Source: Ferribacterium limneticum
GTDB lineage: Bacteria > Pseudomonadota > Gammaproteobacteria > Burkholderiales > Rhodocyclaceae
DNA: 64,000 nucleotides
Assembly (NCBI RefSeq): GCF_020510585.1
Contig: NZ_CP075190.1
Location: forward strand, 3,470,001-3,534,000
Reading direction: 5' to 3'
Below the pieces are notes generated by a model. The model saw only the letters and a program-made list of their open reading frames with translations, had not been told where the DNA came from and did no database searches. The translations under genes and the position numbers were made by a program. Positions 18,062 through 27,678 of the stretch are shown here, piece by piece (within the stretch, counting starts at the first letter, position 1; every line of letters begins with the position of its first letter).

Positions 18062-18555
18062 TCGGTCAGCGGCACCGACTGGGTCATGAAGATGACGGCC
18101 TTGCCGCCGTCCATATTGACGTGCAGCGACTCGACCAGCGGCGGATTGACCAGCTGCTCGGCATCCCATTTGATGATGAAATTGGCGCCCGAGCCGCCGG
18201 AAGCGTCGTTGAGTTCGACAAACAGTTCGAGCGTTCCGAGTGGCGGCACGACAGTCGGCGCCGGCACGCGCTCGCCGAGCAATTTGCCGCCGGTATCGAA
18301 ATACCGGGCCGACAGCACCCGGATCGATCGCTTGACGTCGGTGTTGCGAATGCTGACCAGGGTCGACAGCAGGACGTTCGACGCCTTGCCGCTCTTGCCC
18401 AGATTGCCGTAGAGCATGTGCGAGTAGATTGGCAGATAAAGCGTTTGCCCTTTGGCCAGCGGCCTGGCTTCCTGGGCGAATGCCACGGTCGACGGCAAAA
18501 AATAGCCAAAAACAAAGGCGCAAAACAAGCCTCGCCAGAATTTCCAATATCGCAT
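18058..18555 (-). CDS. DUF3124 exported protein
   Basis: Predicted exported protein of 165 residues with a signal peptide ending near TVAFAQEA. The rest has the DUF3124 pattern [13 protein letters not shown], then SIRNTD, then a C-terminal MTQSVPLTE. The start is ATG at 18555, preceded by a good ribosome binding site (GGGGAAAGAG). Its function is unknown. Its 4-bp overlap with the channel gene suggests they act together at the membrane. Part of the signal peptide coincides with a degraded copy of the dispersed element. Confidence 0.75.
   Translation of the reverse strand: MRYWKFWRGLFCAFVFGYFLPSTVAFAQEARPLAKGQTLYLPIYSHMLYGNLGKSGKASNVLLSTLVSIRNTDVKRSIRVLSARYFDTGGKLLGERVPAPTVVPPLGTLELFVELNDASGGSGANFIIKWDAEQLVNPPLVESLHVNMDGGKAVIFMTQSVPLTE
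18484..18520 (+). repeat. Dispersed element, degraded copy, inside the DUF3124 signal peptide
   Basis: CACGGTCGACGGCAAAAAA, then AGCCAAAAACAAA. It matches the two halves with several changes and is read in the same frame as copy 2 ([12 protein letters not shown]). It is a weaker match than the others. Confidence 0.45.
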
Positions 18556-18639
18556 CTCTTTCCCCTTGTTCTGCCGCCCCTGGCATTGATGCCATTTTCC
18601 CCGATTCTGCCACAAGCCCTGCCCAGCAGGGCGCAGGGC

Positions 18640-19017
18640 TTATCGCTTGGCAGCCAGCAGGGAGCGCAGTTGACCGGCCAGCGAGGTCCAGTCAATCGGC
18701 TTGGCGATGTGACTGGCCGACAGTTGCCGCGCCTTTTCGAGAAACAGGGGATCGCTGCGCCCGGTGACCAGAACGACTGGGAAGCCGACGCCATGCGTCT
18801 GACGAATGGCCGAACAGACTTCGAAACCATCGCGTCCAGGCATTTCGACGTCGAGCAAGGCAATGTCGTACGCTGAGGCCTGAAACCTGGCCAGCGCATC
18901 GTTGCCGTTATCGACCAGCGTCAGCACAAAATCGCCACCGCCCAGGACCGCCTGCATCAACAGACCGGCGGTCGGATCGTCGTCGGCCGCGAGAACCCGC
19001 CAGGGCGTAGCGCTCAT
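18640..19017 (-). CDS. Stand-alone response regulator receiver protein
   Basis: Single CheY-like receiver domain of 125 residues with no output domain. The acidic pair is in AADDDP, the phosphoacceptor aspartate is in LLDVEMPG (about residue 54), the conserved Thr-type switch region is VLVTGRSD, and the lysine is in AKPID. The gene overlaps the hybrid kinase gene by 4 bp, so it is probably a phosphotransfer partner of that kinase. Confidence 0.88.
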   Translation of the reverse strand: MSATPWRVLAADDDPTAGLLMQAVLGGGDFVLTLVDNGNDALARFQASAYDIALLDVEMPGRDGFEVCSAIRQTHGVGFPVVLVTGRSDPLFLEKARQLSASHIAKPIDWTSLAGQLRSLLAAKR

Positions 19018-21767
19018 CTTTCAAGCCCGGCCAGAGTGGCCTTCAGGGCGGCCTCGACGCGCAACCATTCGGCACGAAGGCCGTCCACACGGGTCAGTAG
19101 CTGACGCATTTTTCCCTCTCGGCCGAGTTGCTCGATCTCGCTGCACCGCTCGGCCAGGCCGTTGGCGCCGACGTTGAAACTGCTCGACTTGAGGGCATGG
19201 GCGGCGCGGGCCAGCACGTTGGTATCACCCTCTTCCAGGCCTTGATCAAAGCGCGCCCATTCGCGCTCGGCGGCTTTCAGATAGGCCGCCAGCACCTGCC
19301 CTACCAGCGCCTCCGCGCCGTCCGGCGACAAGGCGCGAATTTTCTCGAGAGCCACCGGATCAAGCGCCGCCCCATCGCTGCGCTCATGCGCCAGGCGGTC
19401 CTGTTCAGTGGCGACCACCTGCGGCTTGCGCCGCTCAGCCGGCAACCAGCGCGCCAGCACCGCCAGCAGTTCCTCGCCGGTATAGGGTTTGGCCAGATAG
19501 TCATCCATCCCGGCCACCACGCAGCGTTCTCGGTCGCCCTTCATGGCATTGGCGGTCAGCGCAATGACCGGCAGGTGCCGAGCGCTACCAGCCTCACGTT
19601 CACGCAACGCCATGGTTGCCGCGAAACCGTCGAGAATCGGCATCTGGCAATCCATCAAAACGAGATCGACCGTCTCGCTCGCCAGCACATCAAGCGCCTG
19701 CTGACCGTCGCCGACGGTTATCACTTCCAGCCCCAGTCTTTCCAGTTGGGCACGGGCCACGATCAGATTGCTTTCGTTATCCTCGGCGAGCAAAACCTTG
19801 CCGCGCAACCGCCGGCTGGCCGGCAGCGCTTTCGGGCTTTCGCTGCGCTCCCGACGGCCGAGCGCCGCTTCGACGGCACGCAGCAAATCTGCCTGGCGCA
19901 AGGGCTTGCTCAGACAGGCCGCGACCTCCAGCCCGGCCTGCACCAATTGCTCAGGCATGTCAGGTGCCGACGAGAATACGATGACCCGCATCGCCGACAG
20001 CCGGGAGTTGGCGCGCAAGGCACGTACCAGGTCGAGCCCTGACATTTCGGCCATTTCCATATCGACCAGCACCAGCGCGTACGGCTCGCCTTCAGCCATG
20101 GCTGCCCCCGCCATGGCCAGCGCGCGCATTCCGGAACTGGCCGTATCCGCCGCCAAGCCTCGCCCCTTCAGTTGGGCCAGCAGAATCTCGCATTGCGCCG
20201 GCGTGTCATCGACGATCAGCAAGCGCCGGCCAACGACGGCAGCTGGCGCTTGTACAGGCTTTTCCTCAGGCAACTGGCCGAGCGGCATGGCCAGCTCGAC
20301 CGAAAAACTCGCTCCCTGCCCCGGTTGGCTGTCGACGCTGATACTGCCGCCCATCATGTCGACCAGGCGCTGACAAATCGCCAACCCGAGGCCGGTTCCA
20401 CCGTACTGGCGGGTGGTCGAGCCATCGGCCTGGGCAAAATGTTCGAATATTCGCTGCTGGGCATCAAGCGGGATGCCAATACCGGTGTCTGTCACGGTCA
20501 ACCGGAATTTAAGGCCAAATTCGGAATGTTCGAGGACGCGCAAACGCAGGAAAATCTCTCCGCTCGCCGTGAATTTGATGGCATTGCCGAGCAGGTTAAC
20601 AACGATCTGCCGCAAGCGCAGGGCATCGCCACGAACAACCAGGCTCTCGTCCGGCGGCAGATCGGCGAGCAGCTCCAGGCCTTTCTTGCCGGCCTGCTGC
20701 GAAAACAGCTCGAGCGATTCCTCGAGCAACTGGCGCAGATCGAAATCGACGGCATCGAGTTCCAGCTTGCCCGACTCGATTTTCGAAAAGTCGAGAATGT
20801 CATTGATGATGCCGAGCAGGTGTTTGCCCGAGCGCTCAACCGCCTCGACAAACTGGCGCTGGGTCGGCGCCAGTTCGGTATTGAGCAGCAGTTCGGTCAT
20901 GCCGAGCACGCCATTCATCGGCGTCCGGATTTCATGGCTCATCGTAGCCAGAAACTCACTCTTGGCCAGGCTGCCGGCTTCGGCTGCCTCCTTGGCGAGA
21001 CGCAGTTCGCGTGTGCGCTGCTCGACAATCTGCTCGAGATTGCCGAGGTGCGTAGACAGCCAGTGATCCCGCTCGCGAATCTGTTCGACCATCTGGTTGA
21101 AGCCATTGGCCAGCTGGGCAATTTCCGTCACTCCGCTGTCGGCGGCACGAATATCCAGCCGACCGACCGAGACCTCCGCCATGCGCAGGGTCAAATCCTG
21201 CAAGGGCTCGATCAGCCTTTCCACATGCCGCGCCTGCAAGCGTAGTGCGACGGCCAGGGCCACTGCCGTTTCAAACAAGATCAACCCGAGATAAACGAGC
21301 AACTGCTGATAGACACTGCTCAGATCGATACTCAGGCGCAACCAGCCGAAAGGCCGATCAGGCGGGCCAGCCGGCGCCAGAAAATCAATCCGGCTCCACG
21401 AGAAACGATGCCCGGCCACCGGGTCATTCAAGGGCATCGGCCGGGAATCCTCGGCGCCATGGCTGTCGTAGGCCACGAATACCGAATGATCCTGCCGGAA
21501 CAGGGCGGCCGAATGCAGGTAGGGCATGTTGCGCAGAAGCGCGAACTTTTCGTTGAAGGCTTGGCGTTCGCGCCCGGCCAATACCGGAGTCAAACTTTCG
21601 TTGAGCAATTCGAGGCGGGCATAGCCCTCGGCGACATGCCCGCGCATGGCCATCCAGCCGGCGGTACACAGGATGAATATGCTGACAAAGGCAATCGCCA
21701 GAAGCAGCACATAAAAATTGATACTGGCCAACCGGGCGCGAATGGAAACAGTCGGCATCTGGTTCAT
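19014..21767 (-). CDS. Hybrid sensor histidine kinase with two receivers and Hpt (BarA/TorS layout)
   Basis: Inner-membrane sensor kinase of 917 residues. Order: membrane helix (about 14-37), periplasmic sensor, second helix (about 165-188), HAMP, HisKA with the phosphoacceptor in [11 protein letters not shown], HATPase with [16 protein letters not shown] and GGTGLGLAI, receiver 1 ([13 protein letters not shown]), receiver 2 ([13 protein letters not shown]), and a C-terminal Hpt ([13 protein letters not shown]). The start at 21767 shares an ATGA overlap with the lone Hpt gene upstream. The dispersed element at 20493-20525 encodes the stretch just before DTGIGIP. The signal sensed is unknown. 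Confidence 0.9.
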   Translation of the reverse strand: MNQMPTVSIRARLASINFYVLLLAIAFVSIFILCTAGWMAMRGHVAEGYARLELLNESLTPVLAGRERQAFNEKFALLRNMPYLHSAALFRQDHSVFVAYDSHGAEDSRPMPLNDPVAGHRFSWSRIDFLAPAGPPDRPFGWLRLSIDLSSVYQQLLVYLGLILFETAVALAVALRLQARHVERLIEPLQDLTLRMAEVSVGRLDIRAADSGVTEIAQLANGFNQMVEQIRERDHWLSTHLGNLEQIVEQRTRELRLAKEAAEAGSLAKSEFLATMSHEIRTPMNGVLGMTELLLNTELAPTQRQFVEAVERSGKHLLGIINDILDFSKIESGKLELDAVDFDLRQLLEESLELFSQQAGKKGLELLADLPPDESLVVRGDALRLRQIVVNLLGNAIKFTASGEIFLRLRVLEHSEFGLKFRLTVTDTGIGIPLDAQQRIFEHFAQADGSTTRQYGGTGLGLAICQRLVDMMGGSISVDSQPGQGASFSVELAMPLGQLPEEKPVQAPAAVVGRRLLIVDDTPAQCEILLAQLKGRGLAADTASSGMRALAMAGAAMAEGEPYALVLVDMEMAEMSGLDLVRALRANSRLSAMRVIVFSSAPDMPEQLVQAGLEVAACLSKPLRQADLLRAVEAALGRRERSESPKALPASRRLRGKVLLAEDNESNLIVARAQLERLGLEVITVGDGQQALDVLASETVDLVLMDCQMPILDGFAATMALREREAGSARHLPVIALTANAMKGDRERCVVAGMDDYLAKPYTGEELLAVLARWLPAERRKPQVVATEQDRLAHERSDGAALDPVALEKIRALSPDGAEALVGQVLAAYLKAAEREWARFDQGLEEGDTNVLARAAHALKSSSFNVGANGLAERCSEIEQLGREGKMRQLLTRVDGLRAEWLRVEAALKATLAGLER
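20493..20525 (+). repeat. Dispersed element, copy 3, inside the hybrid kinase ATPase domain
   Basis: CACGGTCAACCGGAA at 20493-20507, then TTTAAGGCCAAATTCGGA. It lies antisense to the kinase gene and is translated as [11 protein letters not shown], the strand before the DTGIGIP box. Confidence 0.7.
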
Positions 21768-22156
21768 CCCAACCGCCCTTCCGAACCCGGCGTCGCGGAT
21801 TTCCAGGCCCCTGCCGCCGAAAGCCAGGTGTGCCGAAATGATTGCCGCAAGTCCTGACGCAAGCTGTCCGGAACAGCAATCTCCTGGCCAGCCAGGCACT
21901 TCAACAACTGATTTTCAAGGTCGGCGGCAGTAGCCGCCAGCGCCGTCGCGCCGACATTTGCCGCCGCACTGCGCAGCGCGTGCACGCGCTTTTGCTCCCG
22001 CCCGTGGTCGCCGACACTCTCCTGCCACCCCTGCTCCCAGTCGGCAAAATGCTCGACGAACAAGCCAACGGCCTGCCACCAGAGCATGGGCTGATCGAGC
22101 ATGCGCTCGACGGCAGCAGTCACGTCAAAACCATCCAGGGTACGGGGAACGGACAT
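21764..22156 (-). CDS. Stand-alone Hpt phosphotransfer protein
   Basis: Small protein of 130 residues. The C-terminal two thirds carry an Hpt-like helix with the probable phosphoacceptor histidine in [13 protein letters not shown] (about residue 60), which matches the usual HxLKGxAxNxGA pattern. The start is ATG at 22156; the upstream open stretch shows no homology. The stop overlaps the hybrid kinase start. With the kinase's own Hpt this gives two Hpt modules in one operon, a possible branch point in the relay. Confidence 0.75.
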   Translation of the reverse strand: MSVPRTLDGFDVTAAVERMLDQPMLWWQAVGLFVEHFADWEQGWQESVGDHGREQKRVHALRSAAANVGATALAATAADLENQLLKCLAGQEIAVPDSLRQDLRQSFRHTWLSAAGAWKSATPGSEGRLG

Positions 22157-22312
22157 CCAATGCGGAGCTTTATGAATCGGTCGGGATAGATCACGAATAG
22201 AAGCGAATTGTCGCCCGAGATGCCGACGCAATGTTAAAGAATAGTAAAACAAAGCCTTTGTTTTACATTGGATTACAATCCTTTCTTTATCGTGCAATCG
22301 AAACGAATAACC

Positions 22313-23017
22313 ATGCGCCAGACTGCGCTTATTGTTGAAGACGACCCGGGAACTCGCCACATATTGAGCTCAACCCTGGCCACCGCCGGTATCGACTGCA
22401 TTTATGCCGAAACCGGCGCCGCCATGTGGCGACGTCTCGACGAGAAGCCCGACGTCATCATTCTTGATCTAAGCCTGCCCGACGCTGATGGGCTGGAACT
22501 GCTCCGTCAGCTTCGTCAACACTCCGAAATCCCGGTTCTCATCCACTCCACCCGCTCCGACGAAATCGAACGCATCATCGGCATCGAGATCGGCGCCGAC
22601 GACTTTCTGCCCAAACCCTGCAACATGCGCGAATTGCTGGCCCGTACCCGTGGCCTGCTGCGTCGAACCCAGCGTGCTGCACCCGGCCGCGGCGAAATGC
22701 GCCGCCTGCATTTCGGCGACTGGATACTGGATACCGCTTCGCGCGAACTCACCCTGGCCGGCGACCAACCGACACCGCTTGGCGTATCCGGTTTTGCGCT
22801 GCTCGTTGCCTTCCTTGAGCACCCCTTCGAGCCGCTCTCCCGCGAACAGCTATCGCGCGTCCTCAAGCGCGAATACGTACCCTACGACCGGATCATCGAC
22901 GTCCACGTCAGCCAGATTCGCCGGATTCTCGGCAAGCAGGCTGATGGCAGCGCTTTCATCAAGACGCTGCGCTCGCAGGGCTACGTCTTCATCGCCGAGG
23001 TCGAAGCCGTTAACTAA
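22313..23017 (+). CDS. OmpR/TorR-type response regulator
   Basis: DNA-binding response regulator of 234 residues, with a receiver domain (acidic pair in VEDDPG, phosphoacceptor aspartate in ILDLSLPDADG, lysine in PKPCN) and a C-terminal winged-helix domain ending IKTLRSQGYVFIAEV. It resembles TorR. It is divergent from the Hpt-kinase-receiver operon, so it is the likely end target of that relay. The ATG at 22313 gives the family N-terminus MRQTALIVEDD. The 156-bp intergenic region before it should hold both promoters. Confidence 0.87.
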   Translation: MRQTALIVEDDPGTRHILSSTLATAGIDCIYAETGAAMWRRLDEKPDVIILDLSLPDADGLELLRQLRQHSEIPVLIHSTRSDEIERIIGIEIGADDFLPKPCNMRELLARTRGLLRRTQRAAPGRGEMRRLHFGDWILDTASRELTLAGDQPTPLGVSGFALLVAFLEHPFEPLSREQLSRVLKREYVPYDRIIDVHVSQIRRILGKQADGSAFIKTLRSQGYVFIAEVEAVN

Positions 23018-23039
23018 GCACCGCTCCCCCAAAAACGCC

Positions 23040-23064
23040 AAAGGCCATGCATTGCATGGCCTTT
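23040..23064. terminator. Probable bidirectional terminator hairpin
   Basis: Perfect hairpin, AAAGGCCATGCA then one base then TGCATGGCCTTT, between the convergent response regulator and TolC-like genes. The U-run is short, so strength is uncertain. Confidence 0.65.
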
Positions 23065-23104
23065 GTCTTGGTTGTCCGGTTTTCAGCCGAACACTATGGG
23101 AGCC

Positions 23105-24970
23105 TTACTTGACCAGCCCCTTGCAGCCCCCGACGGTGTTGCCGTTACACGGGATGGACGTCTCACGGTTGATCAGCCACTTGCCGTTCACCTTGATCAT
23201 CTCCAGCGTCTTCTGCGTCGTGTCGTTGTAGCCCTTGGACTGGTAGACCTGGCGGAATTCGGCGAAGGCACGGTCGTTGCCGTCCATCCTGACTTTCATG
23301 TCTTGGATGTCGACGTTGATGCTGTCACGGGTGGCGATGCGACCCCGGCGCAGTTGCGCCCAGTCTTCGCGGGTCAGACCGCCGTCCGGGGTGAAGGTCG
23401 GGGCGTAGAAGGCGCTATAGGCGGCGTAATCTCTGGCCGACCAGGCGGCAGCCCAGGATTTGACCTGGCTCTGGATGCCGGCTTCGGGGCTGAGGGCGAT
23501 GGGTGCGGCAGCAACGAGCGGGGCGCGGCTGGCGTTGAGGGCAGCGGCTTTGGCGTTGAGTGCATCGCGATCGGGCAGGCCGAGGGCGATGGGGTCGTTC
23601 GGGCAGAGTTGGCTCGGATCGACGTCGGCCAGTTCGCTGTTGTCCGGGGTAGCGGCGTCGAGGCGTTGCAGGCCGAGTTGTTCGAGCAGGGTGCCCATAC
23701 CGGCGTAGGTGCGCAGGTAGGCGAGCGTCAGGTCGGTGTCGGCGTTGATGTTGGCGCGCCGGGCGGCGAGGAGTTCGTTTTCGGTATCGAGGAGGTCGAG
23801 CAGGGTGCGCTGGCCGACGTTGAACTGGTCGCGGTAGGCGTCACGGGTCTTTTCGAGCAGGGTGACCTGGCGGGCGTTGAAGGTGGTTTGTTCCTTGAGG
23901 CGCTGGACGTCGTTGTAGGCGATGAGGAGGGTCTGTCTCGTGTCGCGGCAGGCTTTTTCGCGGAGGTCGAAGGCGAGGTTTTTCTTTTCGATGGTCTGCT
24001 TTTCGCGGGCGCGGTCGGAGCCGCCGTTGAAGAGGTTCCAGCTGACGACGAGTTCGGCGACGTTGTGGTTTCGATCGCCGGTGTCGCCGAGGTAGTTGCG
24101 GGTGTTGTCAGTACGGGCGCGGAAGTCGAGCTTCGGTGAGTAGGCGGCGCGCCGGGTGTTGATTTCGTATTGGCTGGCTTCGATGTTTTCAGTAGCGGCG
24201 AGGAGCGCCGGGTTTTTGCGGTGCAGGGTGGCGAGGGCGACTTTGGCCTGGGCCGGGATGGCGTTGTTGAGCTCGGATGGCGGGACGATGGCGTCGGCGG
24301 GGTGCTGGCCGATGAGGCGCTGGTAGCGGGCGCTGACGTCGTGGAGGTTGGCGCTTTCGGTGATCAGGTTGATTTCGGCCAGGGCGAGACGGCTGCCGGC
24401 TTGTTCGAAGTCGACGCGACGGCCGACGCCGCTTTGGGTGCGCCGTTCGATCTGGTCGTAGGTGGCTTTGTGCTGGATGTAGTTGTCTTTGGCGAGGTCG
24501 ACGAGGTGGCGGTAGCGCAGGACGTCGAGGTAGGCGCGGCCGGCTTCGAGGGCGGTGGTTTCGGAGGCGTCGAGGAGTTCGTAGTAGCGCACCAGCCTGG
24601 CTTTGTCGAGGCGGCGGACTTCGTTGCGCGTGGCGAAGCCGTCGAAGAGCATCTGGTTGAGGCTTAGCAGGACGCCGGTGCGGGTGTAGTCACGGTCGGC
24701 GGTGGTCGGCTGGCGCAGGCTTTCGCGGCCGGAGCCGGCAGTGAGGTCGACGCGCGGCAGGTAGCCACCGCGGGCGACGCCGATTTCTTCGTCGGCGGCG
24801 CGGTAGGCGTGCCATTTGGCGGTGACTTCAGGGCTGTTGAGGACGGCGCGCTGGGCTACTTCTTTTAGGGTCGCGGGGGCTGCAATGGCGCTCGGCATCA
24901 AGTCTGCCGCATTGGCGAGGACAGGAAATGCAAGGGTTACGAGCAACGAAAGGAGTTTTTTCATTTTCAT
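23105..24970 (-). CDS. TolC-family outer membrane protein with extra C-terminal SnoaL-like domain (LapE-type)
   Basis: Outer-membrane channel component of type I secretion or efflux, 621 residues against the usual 430-490. It has a signal peptide (to about residue 21, LANAAD), two TolC repeats (SGVGRRVDFEQ and GQRTLLDLLDTENEL are the typical hairpin motifs), then an extension from about residue 490. The extension contains VKSWAAAWSARDYAAYSAFY and ends in two cysteines; it looks like the SnoaL/DUF4440-like domain found in some Lap-type TolCs. It is divergent from lapG and lapD, so it probably secretes a LapA-type adhesin that is encoded elsewhere. Confidence 0.85.
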   Translation of the reverse strand: MKMKKLLSLLVTLAFPVLANAADLMPSAIAAPATLKEVAQRAVLNSPEVTAKWHAYRAADEEIGVARGGYLPRVDLTAGSGRESLRQPTTADRDYTRTGVLLSLNQMLFDGFATRNEVRRLDKARLVRYYELLDASETTALEAGRAYLDVLRYRHLVDLAKDNYIQHKATYDQIERRTQSGVGRRVDFEQAGSRLALAEINLITESANLHDVSARYQRLIGQHPADAIVPPSELNNAIPAQAKVALATLHRKNPALLAATENIEASQYEINTRRAAYSPKLDFRARTDNTRNYLGDTGDRNHNVAELVVSWNLFNGGSDRAREKQTIEKKNLAFDLREKACRDTRQTLLIAYNDVQRLKEQTTFNARQVTLLEKTRDAYRDQFNVGQRTLLDLLDTENELLAARRANINADTDLTLAYLRTYAGMGTLLEQLGLQRLDAATPDNSELADVDPSQLCPNDPIALGLPDRDALNAKAAALNASRAPLVAAAPIALSPEAGIQSQVKSWAAAWSARDYAAYSAFYAPTFTPDGGLTREDWAQLRRGRIATRDSINVDIQDMKVRMDGNDRAFAEFRQVYQSKGYNDTTQKTLEMIKVNGKWLINRETSIPCNGNTVGGCKGLVK

Positions 24971-25064
24971 GGAGGATAATCAGCAAGGTTTTGGCCGGAT
25001 TATAGAGATTAGCCATTGGGCGAATGTGAAATAACCGACGTTTCCAACCTGATAATTCAACGAC

Positions 25065-25751
25065 TTGACGCGTCCATTGCGTAACAAAACTGCGCTGCTC
25101 CGCTGGCTGGCCACAGTCGTCGCCATAGGCATGCTCTCTTTGAGCGGGCTGCCCTTGGCACTGGGCGTGGACTTTGACCGGCTGCAACAGGTGTTGCTCA
25201 GCCGTTTTGGTGCCGACCGGTTACCGTTGTTGATCGATTGGCAGCGCATGCTCGGCGAAGAGCGCAAGGCGCCGGAAATGGACAAGCTGCGGCGTGTCAA
25301 TGACTTCATCAATCGGCGAATTACTTTCGACGACGACATGTCGGTGTGGGGCCAGAACGACTACTGGGCGACACCGACGGAGATCATTGGCCAGGGTCGC
25401 GGCGACTGCGAGGACATTTCCATCGCCAAGTATTACTCGCTGATCGATCTCGGCATACCGGTCAACAAGCTTCGTCTGGTTTACGTCAAGGCCGTGCAGA
25501 CAGGTCCGGCCGGGACCTTCCTCCTGGCGCACATGGTACTGGCTTACTACGCCACGCCGACCGCGGACCCGCTCGTTCTCGACAACCTGAATCCCCAGAT
25601 CCTGCCCGCTTCGCGACGCAGTGATCTTTCACCCATTTTCAGTTTCAACAGCGCGGGGCTGTGGCAGGGCACCGGCAACAATGCCAGCAAGAGCAATCTT
25701 TCACGCTGGCAGGATTTGCTGGCCCGGGCGCGCGCTGAAGGCTTCCAGTGA
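25065..25751 (+). CDS. lapG: LapG-type periplasmic cysteine protease
   Basis: Bacterial transglutaminase-like cysteine proteinase of 228 residues. In the known system it cuts the N-terminus of the LapA adhesin and so releases cells from surfaces. It has an N-terminal signal or anchor segment (about 10-33) and the catalytic triad cysteine in GRGDCEDIS, histidine in LAHMVL and aspartate in VLDNLN. The start codon is unclear: TTG at 25065 is taken here, TTG at 25077 is an alternative, and no strong ribosome binding site is seen. The lapD gene follows after 10 bp. Confidence 0.9.
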   Translation: MTRPLRNKTALLRWLATVVAIGMLSLSGLPLALGVDFDRLQQVLLSRFGADRLPLLIDWQRMLGEERKAPEMDKLRRVNDFINRRITFDDDMSVWGQNDYWATPTEIIGQGRGDCEDISIAKYYSLIDLGIPVNKLRLVYVKAVQTGPAGTFLLAHMVLAYYATPTADPLVLDNLNPQILPASRRSDLSPIFSFNSAGLWQGTGNNASKSNLSRWQDLLARARAEGFQ

Positions 25752-25761
25752 GGTAATCGAC

Positions 25762-27675
25762 ATGTCCTTGTTCCGACAACTCTGGCTCGCGGTCATCGCC
25801 AGCACCGTTATTGCATTTGCCGGCAGCTTCATCGTCAGCACGCTGACGGCTCGCCATTATCTGGAACGCCAACTGGCCATCAAGAACAACGACAATGCCG
25901 CCACATTGGCACTGTCCATGTCGCAACTGGACAAGGATCCGGTCACGGTCGAACTCCAGATCGCCGCCGTCTTCGACAGCGGCCAATACGCGACTGTTCG
26001 ACTGATTGATCCGAACGGCAAGACGACGATAGAAAAAACCAGTCCGCAGGATGCCGGCAGCGTGCCCGGGTGGTTCATCCGCGTTTTCCCGATTGACTCG
26101 CAGCCCGGCCAAGCCCAGGTTTCATCGGGCTGGAACCAGTTTGGCACGATAGAACTGGTCAGCCACAGCCATTTTGCCTACGAAGAGTTGTGGAGCGGCA
26201 CCCTGAAGCTACTCGCCTGGTTCGCCATCGGCGGTGGATTGATGGGCCTGCTCGGCATGCAGTTTTTGCGCAGGATCCGCCGACCACTCGACGCAGTGGT
26301 CGGGCAGGCACACGCCATCAGCGAAAGACGCTTCACAACCATTAGCGAACCATCGACGCCCGAACTGAAAAGCCTGGCCAGTGCGATGAATGCCATGGTC
26401 GACCGCCTGAAGGCAATGTTTGCCGAAGAGGCGGCTCGTCTTGAGCAGGTACGCCGCGAAGCGAACCTCGATAGCCTGACCGGACTGGCCAACCGGGCCT
26501 TTTTCATGAACCAGCTGGCGGCCGCACTCAGTGACGACGACGCTGCCGCATCCGGCTCACTGGTCTTGCTGCGACTGGCCGATCTGGCCGGGATCAACAA
26601 ACGGGCTGGCCGGGAAATGGCCGACGAACTCTTGCGCCGCGTCGGCGGTACCCTGAACGGGCTGGCAGCGGAAAAACCGAATGCGGCCTCCGCCCGCCTG
26701 AACGGAGCCGATTTTGCCTTGCTCCTGCCGGGCGTTCAGGATCCTGCGCCCTACGCCGAGATACTGCTTCATGCCCTCAACGATCTGACGGCGGCCGGCT
26801 TGATCGACGGCGAACGGATCGGCCACATTGCCAGCGGCGTCTATCTGCATGGCCAGACGATTGGCAGCCTGCTAGCCCGCGTCGACACGGCGCTGGCTTC
26901 TGCCGAGGGCCAGAGCGGGCTGGCCTGGTGCCGCGCCGAGAGCGATTGTGATCAACATGCGACCTCCAACGCCGACTGGAAAAAACTGCTCGAAGGCGCC
27001 ATCCAGACCCAGCGCCTGCGCCTGATCGACTTCCCGGTAGCCGGCAACGCCGGGCAATTGCTCCACTTCGAATGCCCGCTTCGCCTGCAAACCACTGAGG
27101 ACGGCGAATGGCTGACCGCCGGCAGCTTCATGCCGATGGCCTCGCGCCTGTCGATGACCACCGAGCTCGATCTGGCCGCCGCCCGCCTGGCGCTGGAACG
27201 CATTGCTGCCGGGGCGCCGGCTGTTGCGGTCAACTTGTCTGGCGAATCAATTCTGGATGCCTCGTTCCGCGCCCGGCTGTTCGCTCAAATCGCCGCCCGC
27301 AAGGACCTGGCGCCTCGCCTCTGGCTGGAAGTATCGGAAATCGGCGTCTTCAAGCACTTCGACGAATTCCACGCCTTCTGCGACGCCCTGCGCCCCCTCG
27401 GCTGCCGCCTCGGCATCGAACACTTCGGCCGTCAGTTCAGTGAAATCGGCCGCCTGCACGGCATCGGCCTCGACTACCTCAAGGTCGATGGCAGCTTCAT
27501 CCGCGCCATCGATACCCAGACAGGTAACCAGGCCTTCATCAAGGGCCTGTGCAGCATCGCGCATAATATTGGTTTGACCGTCATCGCCGAAGGCGTTCAG
27601 ACCGCCGAAGAGATGGCCATCCTGCCCGAACTGGGCTTTGATGGCGCAACCGGCCCCGCCGTACCAAGGAACTGA
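25762..27675 (+). CDS. lapD: LapD-type inside-out c-di-GMP receptor
   Basis: Inner-membrane receptor of 637 residues that binds c-di-GMP in the cytoplasm and holds LapG in the periplasm. It has a membrane helix (about 5-25), the LapD/MoxY periplasmic domain (to about 150), a second helix, HAMP, and degenerate GGDEF and EAL domains. The GGDEF site is NGADF and the EAL motif is replaced by ECP, so it should be catalytically dead, as in known LapD. A good ribosome binding site (GAGG) precedes the ATG. It is in an operon with lapG and a CYTH-CHAD gene 3 bp downstream. Confidence 0.92.
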   Translation: MSLFRQLWLAVIASTVIAFAGSFIVSTLTARHYLERQLAIKNNDNAATLALSMSQLDKDPVTVELQIAAVFDSGQYATVRLIDPNGKTTIEKTSPQDAGSVPGWFIRVFPIDSQPGQAQVSSGWNQFGTIELVSHSHFAYEELWSGTLKLLAWFAIGGGLMGLLGMQFLRRIRRPLDAVVGQAHAISERRFTTISEPSTPELKSLASAMNAMVDRLKAMFAEEAARLEQVRREANLDSLTGLANRAFFMNQLAAALSDDDAAASGSLVLLRLADLAGINKRAGREMADELLRRVGGTLNGLAAEKPNAASARLNGADFALLLPGVQDPAPYAEILLHALNDLTAAGLIDGERIGHIASGVYLHGQTIGSLLARVDTALASAEGQSGLAWCRAESDCDQHATSNADWKKLLEGAIQTQRLRLIDFPVAGNAGQLLHFECPLRLQTTEDGEWLTAGSFMPMASRLSMTTELDLAAARLALERIAAGAPAVAVNLSGESILDASFRARLFAQIAARKDLAPRLWLEVSEIGVFKHFDEFHAFCDALRPLGCRLGIEHFGRQFSEIGRLHGIGLDYLKVDGSFIRAIDTQTGNQAFIKGLCSIAHNIGLTVIAEGVQTAEEMAILPELGFDGATGPAVPRN

Positions 27676-27678
27676 ACG

